Source: Gracilimonas sp.
GTDB lineage: Bacteria; Bacteroidota; Rhodothermia; Balneolales; Balneolaceae
Length of the DNA: 64,000 nt
NCBI RefSeq assembly: GCF_040218225.1
Contig: NZ_JAVJQO010000002.1
Span: 434,001-498,000 of the forward strand
Direction of reading: 5' to 3'
Part shown: positions 1-8,210 of the stretch, piece by piece
How positions within the stretch are numbered: the first letter of the stretch is position 1
Layout of the letters: every line of letters begins with the position of its first letter
Made by a program: the position numbers and the translations under genes
Notes under the pieces: generated by a model
Seen by the model: only the letters and a program-made list of their open reading frames with translations
What the model was told of the DNA's origin: nothing
The model's database searches: none

Positions 1-1
1 C

Positions 2-604
2 CGCGGACTCAATGACTGGGCCCGGAGTTTTGCCGATCAGCTGGCCGGAGAAGGTTTTATAGCGGTTGCACCTGATTTAATTTCAAATACGGTGGAAGGG
101 ATAGAGAAAACCAGCGATTTTGAGACTTCCGATGCTGCCCGACAAGCCATCTACAGTCTCAATCCGGATCAAGTAACCACCGACCTGCTGAACGTGCTCG
201 AATATGCCAAAACCATCGAGTCTGGAAACGGATCATTTGCCGTAGCCGGCTTTTGCTGGGGTGGTTCTCAATCCTTTCGGTTTGCCACCAATGCCGGAGA
301 TGCGATTGACGCTGCCCTGGTATTTTATGGGACCGGCCCCGAAGCTGAAGAAGCCTACCGTAACATTGAAGTTCCTGTTTATGGGTTCTATGGTGGCGAT
401 GACCAACGCGTAAATTCAACCATCGAGCGGTCGGAAACTGCAATGAAGAAGTTTAGCAAGATTTATAAATACGAAATTTATGAAGGCGCAGGCCATGCTT
501 TTATGAGGCGTGGAGATGATCCTGAGGCTACTTCTGAGGATCCAAATGTAATTGCACGAAATAAATCATGGGATCGTTTAGTTTCTATTTTAAGTGAGTT
601 TTAG
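2..604 (+). CDS. Dienelactone hydrolase family protein (5' end outside window)
   Basis: The reading frame is open from base 2, so the true start lies upstream of the window; the GTG at 92 is internal. The visible part is an alpha/beta hydrolase of the dienelactone hydrolase family (PF01738 type). It has the nucleophile elbow GFCWGG with Cys at bases 254-256, an acid residue in GGDDQRV and the catalytic His in GAGHAFMR. Family members hydrolyse dienelactones or other esters; the natural substrate here is unknown. There is no strong terminator downstream, and the next gene on the same strand starts 109 bases later. Confidence 0.9.
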   Translation, partial: RGLNDWARSFADQLAGEGFIAVAPDLISNTVEGIEKTSDFETSDAARQAIYSLNPDQVTTDLLNVLEYAKTIESGNGSFAVAGFCWGGSQSFRFATNAGDAIDAALVFYGTGPEAEEAYRNIEVPVYGFYGGDDQRVNSTIERSETAMKKFSKIYKYEIYEGAGHAFMRRGDDPEATSEDPNVIARNKSWDRLVSILSEF

Positions 605-713
605 AACTCTGTTTTAGAGCCAATACAACTTAATTTTATTTTCGTATTCATTAATGAACTAAAACTATTAAATTCATCTATCACTAATTTAGTTGTAACT
701 AAATCCTTTTGTT

Positions 714-1124
714 TTGAAAAGATACGCTACCATCATTTTAGCATTAACTTTGGGGATCGGGTGTTCATCCTCAGATAAAAAGAGTGCTTCATCAAATCAG
801 GAAACATCAACATCTCAAACAGAAATAGAATCAGGTAAAGAGGATACGACTATAATTTCCCGTCTTTATACACCCGGAGCAGACACTTCAGGACTCATTC
901 ACTTTACGGGCCAATTAAATTATACCGGGAACGAGCCATTCGCTGTTCCTGCCCTCTTCGTATCCGGAACTAAAACCGTGCGTTTAACAGGCGATTCCAC
1001 TTTCATACATCAAACTTATAAAACAATAAATGGTAAAAAAGCTACCATTTACGGGGAAATGAAAGATATGGGCATCGATTCGATGTTAGAAGTACATTAC
1101 TATGAACTAAGAGAATCTAACTGA
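714..1124 (+). CDS. Small lipoprotein of unknown function
   Basis: A 136-residue protein with a TTG start. It begins with a short hydrophobic signal and a lipobox ending LGIGC (Cys17), so it should be lipid-anchored in the cell envelope. A Ser/Thr/Glu-rich linker (about residues 18-45) is followed by a domain of about 85 residues rich in beta-strand-forming residues, with no motif I recognise. Its stop lies two bases before the start of the secreted metallopeptidase gene, so the two are almost certainly cotranscribed and may work together at the cell surface. No function is assigned. Confidence 0.75.
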   Translation: MKRYATIILALTLGIGCSSSDKKSASSNQETSTSQTEIESGKEDTTIISRLYTPGADTSGLIHFTGQLNYTGNEPFAVPALFVSGTKTVRLTGDSTFIHQTYKTINGKKATIYGEMKDMGIDSMLEVHYYELRESN

Positions 1125-1126
1125 CT

Positions 1127-3424
1127 ATGAAAAAACTATTATTAACAACCGTTCTAAGTATCATTTTTGCATCATCCACTGCTTTTGCTCAGAATGCAAA
1201 ATTCAAAGAAAATCAATCTTTGGATAAAGAGAGTTACCCGGTTCATGTAAGCGACCGGTTAAATAATAGCGAGGTAATGAAAAAACTAAAGGCTATTGAT
1301 TCTCAAACACCTACCCGTCAGAAATCTATGCTTGTAGTAGACGAAGTTGGTGACGAGCGTACTTTTTTCGTTAACAATTTTGAAACCAACGATTTTGACT
1401 CGTACAACTTCCGGCTTGTCAGAAAAGGCGAGCTCACTCAAATTTGGTTCGAAATAGGAGAAATCGAAAATGGACATCTCAATGATGCTGTAGCCGATAG
1501 TATCTTCAAATATCTTGAAGAAGAATCTAACCGATATTCTTTTAATCCTAACAAAGGAATTATAGAGCTGAGTAACGAATATCTTGGAACTCCTCCAAAC
1601 TACGACGGTGATAATCTGGTTGATTTTTTAATCACTGATGTCAGAGATGGCTGGTCTCCTGAAGAAGGTGGAGGTTATACCGCTGGTTTTTTCTATGGAG
1701 TTGACCAATTCACTGACCAGCAGGCACAAGCTTCCGGAGCGCGTTCAAATGAAAGAGATATTTTGTACATAGATTCATATCCCGGAATTTTCTCAAATGG
1801 TGAAGCCGATGCTACACGACCTTTGGGTACATTATCTCATGAATATCAGCATTTGATTCATTACAACTATGACAATAATGAACTGACATTTATTAATGAA
1901 GCACAATCCAACTTTGCTTCTCTGTTAAGTGGTTATGTTCCCTATTCTTTGTCTCAGTATTTGTCGAACACAAATGTACCTATCTTTCAGTGGGATAGAG
2001 AAGGCGATGTGTTTTCGGACTACAGCCGTGCTGCTATGTTTACAAGCTATATGTGGGATCAACTGGGTTTCGAAAACTCAGGAGAGCTAACTCAGAATGG
2101 CCAGCGTGGACGTTTTGGAGTTGAATCTGCTTTTTCAAATTTAAATGCTCCTTTCACATTTGAGGAATTTTTAGTGAACTGGGGAATAGCAAATCTCGTT
2201 AATGATAAAAGCCAGGATGAAAAATATGGATATGAGCATCCATTCCTTGAGAATGCAAAAGCTCAGGTAAGCTTCCAAACACCTAACCTTATAAACAGAT
2301 CTATTTCTGTTAAAGCCGGAGGAATAAAATATTATGGATTTCAGGAAGTAAAAGATGTCACAGTAAATGTCACAAGTGGTGCCCCCACAGGAGAGATGCG
2401 CGTAGTTGCAGTATCTGAGGGTGATGTAACCGTTACTACCCTCACCAGCGGTCAGGATTATACAACTCCGGCAGGCGCTTTATATAATCAATTTTACGTC
2501 ATGTTGGTAAACACAGATACTGAGAGTTCCAATTCAAGTTTTACTGTTAATGTAAACGGAGAACAATCTTACGAACTCACTACGGTTAAAACCTTTGGAC
2601 AAACTCCAAAATTTTACTGGGCTGTTCCTTACGAAAATGATTCTGGTGTAGGGCGCCTTGGGTTTAGTAATAAATTCACTGTTGGCTTTGATGCACTCGT
2701 TCACTCTTTACAGCTTTTTATTGTTAGCGGTGAAGATGGCAGTACAGGCGAAACTATTGGAGTAAAAGGTGAAGGAGACCTTCGAATTGCGGTTTACGAT
2801 GACTCTAATGGAAACCCGGGCACAGCGTTAGCTGCTGACACCGTGTCGTTTAGTGAAATCGGTTCTAACTGGCAAACTTTTAATGTAACCGATTGGGATC
2901 TTACGCTCGATCAAGGTCAGGTAATTCATGTTGTGTACGAACTTATAGTTCCCACACTTAATAGCGACATCAATTCTATTCCGCTTAGGTTAGATGATGG
3001 TAACGGACCACAAAGTGTTACAAAAATCGTTACTGCACCCGGAGAATTTGCTACCATGTTTACTGATAGTGAATCTGGTGGAGAACATGGTGTATGGAAT
3101 CGTCTGATTTTAGCTGAGTCTCTTGTTACAAGTACCGAGGATCCCGGAGTGAATCAACCGAACGCTTTTAAACTAAGTCAAAATTATCCTAACCCTTTTA
3201 ACCCAACTACCAATATCGATTTTAGCCTTCCGGCAGTCACGAACGTTCAAATAGATATTTACAGCATGCTTGGGCAAAAAGTCGCAACATTGGTCAATTC
3301 CCCTATGTCTGCAGGAACTCACTCTGTAACCTGGGATGCCAGCAACATGGCATCCGGAGTTTATATTTATAAGATCGTAGCAGGTGATTTCACTCAAACC
3401 CGAAAGATGTTGCTACTGAAATAA
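1127..3424 (+). CDS. Secreted HEYQH zinc metallopeptidase-like protein with T9SS sorting domain
   Basis: A 765-residue secreted protein. It has a Sec signal peptide (about residues 1-21, ending AFAQ), a central domain with a zinc-binding HEYQH motif at residues 238-242, and a following NEA segment whose Glu258 is a possible third ligand. This is an HExxH arrangement reminiscent of M30-type peptidases. About 250 residues of beta-rich sequence follow. The C-terminal 80 or so residues form a type A T9SS sorting domain with the NYPNPFNPTT motif. It would cross the inner membrane by Sec and the outer membrane by T9SS. The exact peptidase family is uncertain. A terminator lies 32 bases downstream. 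Confidence 0.82.
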   Translation: MKKLLLTTVLSIIFASSTAFAQNAKFKENQSLDKESYPVHVSDRLNNSEVMKKLKAIDSQTPTRQKSMLVVDEVGDERTFFVNNFETNDFDSYNFRLVRKGELTQIWFEIGEIENGHLNDAVADSIFKYLEEESNRYSFNPNKGIIELSNEYLGTPPNYDGDNLVDFLITDVRDGWSPEEGGGYTAGFFYGVDQFTDQQAQASGARSNERDILYIDSYPGIFSNGEADATRPLGTLSHEYQHLIHYNYDNNELTFINEAQSNFASLLSGYVPYSLSQYLSNTNVPIFQWDREGDVFSDYSRAAMFTSYMWDQLGFENSGELTQNGQRGRFGVESAFSNLNAPFTFEEFLVNWGIANLVNDKSQDEKYGYEHPFLENAKAQVSFQTPNLINRSISVKAGGIKYYGFQEVKDVTVNVTSGAPTGEMRVVAVSEGDVTVTTLTSGQDYTTPAGALYNQFYVMLVNTDTESSNSSFTVNVNGEQSYELTTVKTFGQTPKFYWAVPYENDSGVGRLGFSNKFTVGFDALVHSLQLFIVSGEDGSTGETIGVKGEGDLRIAVYDDSNGNPGTALAADTVSFSEIGSNWQTFNVTDWDLTLDQGQVIHVVYELIVPTLNSDINSIPLRLDDGNGPQSVTKIVTAPGEFATMFTDSESGGEHGVWNRLILAESLVTSTEDPGVNQPNAFKLSQNYPNPFNPTTNIDFSLPAVTNVQIDIYSMLGQKVATLVNSPMSAGTHSVTWDASNMASGVYIYKIVAGDFTQTRKMLLLK

Positions 3425-3456
3425 TTTTGAAATATTTAATTTATTTTATTTCAAAG

Positions 3457-3484
3457 GCCTGATAAAAAACCAGGCTTTTTTTAT
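3457..3484 (+). terminator. Rho-independent terminator of the metallopeptidase gene
   Basis: A 5-bp GC-rich stem (GCCTG 3457-3461 with CAGGC 3471-3475) around an A-rich loop is followed directly by a T-run. It sits 32 bases after the metallopeptidase stop and upstream of the tRNA. Confidence 0.8.
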
Positions 3485-3514
3485 TCACTTTATGTAATAA
3501 ATTCAAATTCTCTT

Positions 3515-3522
3515 TACCTTTG
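3515..3522 (+). promoter_or_regulatory. Bacteroidota-type -7 box (TACCTTTG) of tRNA-Leu
   Basis: TACCTTTG matches the Bacteroidota -7 consensus TAnnTTTG exactly and ends 14 bases before the mature tRNA 5' end, giving a short 5' leader. I do not see a clear TTTG -33 element at the usual spacing, so the call rests on the -7 box and its position. Confidence 0.5.
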
Positions 3523-3536
3523 TATCTAATCGAAAA

Positions 3537-3619
3537 GCCCGAGTGGCGGAATTGGTAGACGCGTGCGCTTCAGGTGCGTATGTCCTTCGGACGTGGAGGT
3601 TCAAGTCCTCTCTCGGGTA
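3537..3619 (+). tRNA. tRNA-Leu (anticodon CAG)
   Basis: An 83-nt class II tRNA. The acceptor stem is GCCCGAG (3537-3543) with CTCGGGT (3612-3618, one G-U pair), and the discriminator is A at 3619. It has a tRNA-Leu-type D-arm (GGCGGAATTGGTAGAC), an anticodon loop TTCAGGT giving CAG, a long variable arm (GTCCTTCGGAC) and a T-arm with loop TTCAAGT. The CCA tail is not encoded. It reads CUG codons. It has its own promoter box and terminator. Confidence 0.97.
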
Positions 3620-3621
3620 CA

Positions 3622-3659
3622 AAAGCCCTGTAAGAATTTTTGTCTTGCAGGGCTTTTTT
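3622..3659 (+). terminator. Terminator of tRNA-Leu
   Basis: A strong hairpin: AAAGCCCTG followed by AAGA pairs with TCTT and CAGGGCTTT, with one internal mismatch and a T-rich loop, and runs into a T-tract. It starts two bases after the tRNA. Confidence 0.85.
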
Positions 3660-3861
3660 ATTCCCTCCTTCCCGTTAAAATTTTTCGCAATCAGAACCAG
3701 GATTTTTTCTAATGCAGATGTTGCTATAAGCAAGCTGACCTGTTTAGCATAAAGGCATAGCCTTACCAAACCCACTCTGCACTAAGAACTTATAATTTTC
3801 ATAGGCTTGAGGGTAAAATCTGAGTAGTAATGTTTATGAAAATTAGTAAAAAGTGAGATTA

Positions 3862-3879
3862 TTAGGTATATTAGGTATA
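3862..3879 (+). repeat. Tandem 9-bp direct repeat upstream of the regulator gene
   Basis: TTAGGTATA occurs twice head to tail (3862-3870, 3871-3879), 31 bases upstream of the GntR/LacI-type regulator start. Its position suggests an operator or autoregulatory site, but this is inference. The rest of 3660-3910 is AT-rich and holds no gene I can support. Confidence 0.4.
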
Positions 3880-3910
3880 GAAATATATTAAACAGCTTAT
3901 AATATTAAAG

Positions 3911-5044
3911 ATGGCTATTGATTTTCAGGATTCCACCCCTCTCTACGTCCAGATTGTTAAGGACATAAAAACAAAAATATCTACTGGCAAACTTGAAACC
4001 GGACAGCAACTTAAAACGCACAAAGAATTAGCCAAAGAATATGATGTAAGCCTGATTACAGTTAAAAGTGCTTTATCATCTTTAATCGACGATGGGTATT
4101 TATTCAGTCGGGTCGGAAAGGGTACTTTTGTAGCGAACAAAGAGGACACTCCGACCATATCTCAGCATGATTCAGTTGGCTTGGTTCTACAGGATCTTAA
4201 AAACCCTTTCTTTTCTTTAATTGCACACATGGTTGAAGAGACCGCCTATTCAAAGCGATATAATTTGTTGCTTTCCAATAGTTCCAGCAAAATTGAAAAA
4301 GAAGAGGGACAAATTACTCATTTTAAAAAAATGGGAGTAAAAGGCTTAATCATTGCTACTTTTCGCAAAAAGCCACATGCACCGGAAATCATACGAAACC
4401 TTCACAATGAAGATTACCCATATGTGATGGTTTCCTATGTAGCTGATGAAGATATTTGGTATGTAGGAACTGATCATGAAGGTGGGGCCCATATGGGAAC
4501 CAAACATCTTATCGATTTAGGTTATACCAAAATTGGGTACATCAACAGTTATACAAATAATGCCCTGGGAGAGGTTAGGCATACCGGATTTAAACGTGCA
4601 TTAAGCGAATATGATATTCCCTATAACCCAGATTTTAATCTTCGCCCCTCTTTTCCCAATTCACTTAATGGCTTTGATACCGGATATCAGCTGGGTGATG
4701 TTTTTAACCAACTAGAGCATAAACCCGAGGCGTATTTTTCATACAATGACTTAACCGCCCTTGGATTTATAAAACGAATTCAGGAGCTGGGATATCGGGT
4801 GCCTGAAGATGTTGCCGTAGTCGGATTTGATGATATTGACCAGGCTGATTATGCCAATGTCCCTTTAACCACTATTCATCAGCCGGTTGAAAAAATCGGA
4901 GCTGCCGCCATTGACAAATTGATTAACAGGATTGAAGGAAGGCCAACCGAACACCGGACTATATTCCCTCCTACTCTGGTAATCAGAGAGTCCTGCGGAG
5001 CTTCCATTGCAGAAAGTGTAGAGTCAGATTTGAAAAGTCATTGA
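3911..5044 (+). CDS. GntR-type DNA-binding / LacI-type sensor transcriptional regulator
   Basis: A 377-residue fusion regulator. Residues 1 to about 75 form a GntR winged helix-turn-helix (PLYVQIVKDI... LAKEYDVSLITVKSAL... GKGTFV). Residues 85 to about 365 form a LacI/GalR-type periplasmic-binding-protein fold sensor (NPFFSLIA... GTDHEGGAHMG... VAVVGFDD... TTIHQP). This is the domain order of AraR-type regulators, which release DNA on binding a sugar. It converges on the catabolic locus (26 bases to the GH28 stop), so it most likely controls that locus in response to a released sugar. The effector is unknown. A tandem TTAGGTATA repeat upstream may be its own operator. Confidence 0.92.
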   Translation: MAIDFQDSTPLYVQIVKDIKTKISTGKLETGQQLKTHKELAKEYDVSLITVKSALSSLIDDGYLFSRVGKGTFVANKEDTPTISQHDSVGLVLQDLKNPFFSLIAHMVEETAYSKRYNLLLSNSSSKIEKEEGQITHFKKMGVKGLIIATFRKKPHAPEIIRNLHNEDYPYVMVSYVADEDIWYVGTDHEGGAHMGTKHLIDLGYTKIGYINSYTNNALGEVRHTGFKRALSEYDIPYNPDFNLRPSFPNSLNGFDTGYQLGDVFNQLEHKPEAYFSYNDLTALGFIKRIQELGYRVPEDVAVVGFDDIDQADYANVPLTTIHQPVEKIGAAAIDKLINRIEGRPTEHRTIFPPTLVIRESCGASIAESVESDLKSH

Positions 5045-5070
5045 TTATCGTTTAAGATTGGATATCTGAA

Positions 5071-6429
5071 TTAATTGGGCGGGAATTTAATGAGCTTGCC
5101 GTTAATACTAACATTTTTGAATTCCAGACCTTCAACATGAGCGATGTTTTGAGGTTTATCAGCATCAGCAATATTTAAGTTGATAACCGTAATATTTTTG
5201 GCGGGCATTTCAGGGATGCCTAAAATTTCAATTCCCACTCTGGCCTTTTTAGCTTCTACATTTTCAATGACAAAGTGTTCATATTCAGCCGGGAAATTCC
5301 CTCCACGGTGAGAATGATAGTTGGTATGAAAACGAAGCAGAATATCAGCTGCTTCAACCTTGGTATCTTTCACATACACATTCCGGATAAATCCACCCCG
5401 ATCCAGATTTGATTTGAAATAAATGGCTGAAGCAACCTTTCCTAATTCGTTATTCTCCATATAGATGTACTGTACTCCGCCAGACATTTCACTCCCTACT
5501 GCAAGTGCATTATGGCCTTCCATATAATTGTTACGGATTACAATATCCTCACTGGTTTTGGCTACTCGCCAGCCATCCTGATCCCGGCCGGATTTTATTA
5601 CGATACTATCGTCTCCGGTTGAAAAACTATTTCCCTCAATGAGAGCTTTTGTGGAGGAATCAAGCACTACCCCATCGTTGTTTAAGCGGTAGCTTTTTAC
5701 AGTTACATTTCGAAGTGTAATTTGAGTGCTATAAATAAAGTGATTTACCCACATGGGTGAATTTTTAATCGTAATCCCTTCTACCAAAATACTGGAGCTT
5801 GAAAAGAACTGTATAAAACTTGGCCGCAAATAATCATTTAAACCAAACACACGCTTATGTACCGGAGTACCTTCTGCCCCCATTTTCCTGAGCCTGTTCT
5901 GAGCTTCACTTTGTTTATCTCGCCAGGTCGCAAAACCATTTTCGGCATTGCCATTTAAGATTCCGCTACCGGTTATAGCCACATTATGTACCTGGTAAGC
6001 GTATATCAGGGGTGATAAATTGTACGCTTCTGTTCCTTCCCAGCGGGTCAATACCTGTGGCAAATAATCTGCAGGATTAGCACTAAAAACCAACTCCGCT
6101 CCATCTGAAATATGCAGGTTAACATTACTTTTGAGATGAATCGGACCTTTTACCAGCCACGTTCCTTTTGGGATAATAACTTTCCCCCCACCCTCATAAT
6201 TTGCCTTAATTATGGCATTTTGAATCGCAGGTAGTGCATCCCCGGAATCGGCACCGAAATCAGTGATAGTAAATGTTTGGTCAGGAAATGTAGGAAGCGT
6301 TATATCAGCTACAATTTTATCAGCTGCATTCCATACATCCGATTGGGCTTGTGCACCTTGATAACCAGCTAGCCCTATGAAGACCGTTAATAAAACTAAT
6401 AAGGCTAAGGATCTCTTTTTCATTATCAA
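5071..6429 (-). CDS. GH28 family glycoside hydrolase (polygalacturonase-like), secreted
   Basis: A 452-residue right-handed beta-helix enzyme with a Sec signal peptide (cleavage near AQAQ). GH28 landmarks are present: NND (250-252) in the place of NTD, GDDS (Asp273, Asp274), GHN (His306) in the place of GHG, GSEMSGGV, and FKSN followed by RGG in the RxK region. The family inverts and hydrolyses alpha-linked galacturonic acid and related uronic or rhamnosyl linkages, and the GSEMSGG segment resembles exo-acting members. The altered NTD and GHG motifs suggest a changed substrate subsite. It is the last gene of the locus, 6 bases after the SSS transporter stop. MKKR two codons in is an alternative start. 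Confidence 0.9.
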   Translation of the reverse strand: MIMKKRSLALLVLLTVFIGLAGYQGAQAQSDVWNAADKIVADITLPTFPDQTFTITDFGADSGDALPAIQNAIIKANYEGGGKVIIPKGTWLVKGPIHLKSNVNLHISDGAELVFSANPADYLPQVLTRWEGTEAYNLSPLIYAYQVHNVAITGSGILNGNAENGFATWRDKQSEAQNRLRKMGAEGTPVHKRVFGLNDYLRPSFIQFFSSSSILVEGITIKNSPMWVNHFIYSTQITLRNVTVKSYRLNNDGVVLDSSTKALIEGNSFSTGDDSIVIKSGRDQDGWRVAKTSEDIVIRNNYMEGHNALAVGSEMSGGVQYIYMENNELGKVASAIYFKSNLDRGGFIRNVYVKDTKVEAADILLRFHTNYHSHRGGNFPAEYEHFVIENVEAKKARVGIEILGIPEMPAKNITVINLNIADADKPQNIAHVEGLEFKNVSINGKLIKFPPN

Positions 6430-6435
6430 ATGTGT

Positions 6436-8208
6436 TTAAACAAAGCTTAAGAAATAGGCTAATAACAAGTATCCCATTACAATGATCCAGGAAATTCCAA
6501 AGCCTTTGAGATCTACTTCATAATTTTTGAAGCTGAATGTTTTCCTGAGATTCAGCAGATCAACAAGCAACAAACCTTCCCCGTTTTCTAATGCAGTCTT
6601 ATTATCCAGCATTTTGGTTTCTCCGGTTGCTTTGGGAATGTCGTCTGCCACATTGCTGTCATCTGAATCGGGAATCAGGGTTTTGTCATCCAGTTCACTT
6701 TCATCGACATCAGAAACTTTAATTCCAGCTTCTTTCAACCGGTCTTCGTGACCAACCGGTGTATTTAGCAAAGAATAGAATACATTCAATCTACGCTCTT
6801 CTTCAGGTTTTGTGAAGTAACTGACCGTGATCATGGTTGCGAAGCCAATGGGAAGATACAGGGCAACCTGTTCCGGAAATGTCCAGCCATAATAATCGGT
6901 GGTAAAAGCTAAAATGGCAGTAATAATCATCGATGACCACGCTCCATAGCGATTTGCCTTCTTCCAGAAAACGCCCATCCAGAAAGCAATCCCGAGAAAC
7001 GCCATGATCTTCCATATCAAAAATAATCCTTCAACAACAGAAGGAATATAAAGTGCGATACCAACTCCGGCTGCAACAACCGCCACAGAGCTTGCTCTGG
7101 CTACCGTCAGGTAATGTTTTTGATCTGCTCCCTTATTTAAAAAGCGCTGATAAAAATTCCTGGTGAATAAAGCCGATCCATTCACCATAAAGTTATTACA
7201 TGCTGCCACCACAGCGGCAACGATAGCAGCTATCATCAAACCTATAAAACCTGTGGGCAGTAATTCCAGGATCGCCAGGCCAAATGCCTGTTCCCTTTGC
7301 GATACATCAGCAATCATCAAAGAAGGGAAAACAACTGCAATAAAGATTCCACTGAATACCCAGCCCAGAGTTACAAACCGCTTAAGGAAGTTGCCATACG
7401 TCCACCCACTACGACAGCTGATTTCTGTTTTCCCGGAACCATTTATTGACATATGATGTGGTTGCACTACAACACCCACCAAACCATTCAGCACTGCCAT
7501 TACAATAAAGAACAGGGTTACCTCTTCATTCGCAACAAGACTAAACCAATCTTCTGGCAGGGCTTGATGTACAGCAGCCATTCCACCAGCCTGTTCCAGA
7601 GCAAAAGGTATAAGTAGAAAAGAAAGAAGTATGATGAAAAAACCCTGAATTAACTGAGTGCTCGCAGCGGCCACCAGCCCGCCCAACAGGCCATAAAGCA
7701 CAAAGAAAGCAACCATACCAAATACAGCCATTTCCGTAGAAATTACTCCCCCGCTAACTGCTTCAATAGTTACCCCTGTACCTTTAAGAACAACACCAAT
7801 GTTAGCTGCAAACCAGGCGAGGCCTACAAATGCGTAAGCTGCACCCATGCTGGTTCCGTACCTTTCTTCAAAAAAATCTCCGATTGTGATGTACCGCAAA
7901 CGACGGTAGATGGGAGATATCAGCCAGTAAAAAGGTGTAGAAAATAAATACAACCACTGATACCAAATACCGGCAAGTCCAATTTGAGAAGAAGCCCCGA
8001 TGACTGCCACTGCCTGATCAGCTCTTGTGCCTGCTCCGAATGCCTGTGCAATCATCAAAAGCTTTCCAAAGCGGCGACCTCCCATAAAATAATCGCCGGT
8101 TGATTTAACTGCCTTATTAGAATACCATCCTATAGCAGTGATTAAAACTATATATCCGGCTATTACCGTCCAGTCTAACAGGTTAATTCCAAGAAATACG
8201 TAATCCAT
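6436..8208 (-). CDS. Sodium:solute symporter (SSS family)
   Basis: A 590-residue integral membrane protein with an SSS/SGLT-type fold of about 13-14 membrane segments. The DYFMGGRR motif after TM1 and the FGAGTRADQ helix break are visible. A hydrophilic loop of about 100 acidic residues precedes a final TM helix. SSS carriers couple Na+ to uptake of sugars, sugar acids or amino acids. Placement between GH105 and GH28 suggests import of the mono- or oligosaccharide products. It starts two bases after the GH105 stop and is surely cotranscribed. The substrate cannot be read from the sequence. Confidence 0.93.
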   Translation of the reverse strand: MDYVFLGINLLDWTVIAGYIVLITAIGWYSNKAVKSTGDYFMGGRRFGKLLMIAQAFGAGTRADQAVAVIGASSQIGLAGIWYQWLYLFSTPFYWLISPIYRRLRYITIGDFFEERYGTSMGAAYAFVGLAWFAANIGVVLKGTGVTIEAVSGGVISTEMAVFGMVAFFVLYGLLGGLVAAASTQLIQGFFIILLSFLLIPFALEQAGGMAAVHQALPEDWFSLVANEEVTLFFIVMAVLNGLVGVVVQPHHMSINGSGKTEISCRSGWTYGNFLKRFVTLGWVFSGIFIAVVFPSLMIADVSQREQAFGLAILELLPTGFIGLMIAAIVAAVVAACNNFMVNGSALFTRNFYQRFLNKGADQKHYLTVARASSVAVVAAGVGIALYIPSVVEGLFLIWKIMAFLGIAFWMGVFWKKANRYGAWSSMIITAILAFTTDYYGWTFPEQVALYLPIGFATMITVSYFTKPEEERRLNVFYSLLNTPVGHEDRLKEAGIKVSDVDESELDDKTLIPDSDDSNVADDIPKATGETKMLDNKTALENGEGLLLVDLLNLRKTFSFKNYEVDLKGFGISWIIVMGYLLLAYFLSFV

Positions 8209-8210
8209 AA

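Noticed and set aside
3503-3775. Open frames on both strands across the tRNA-Leu region
   Set aside because: They cover the tRNA and its terminator and are chance frames.
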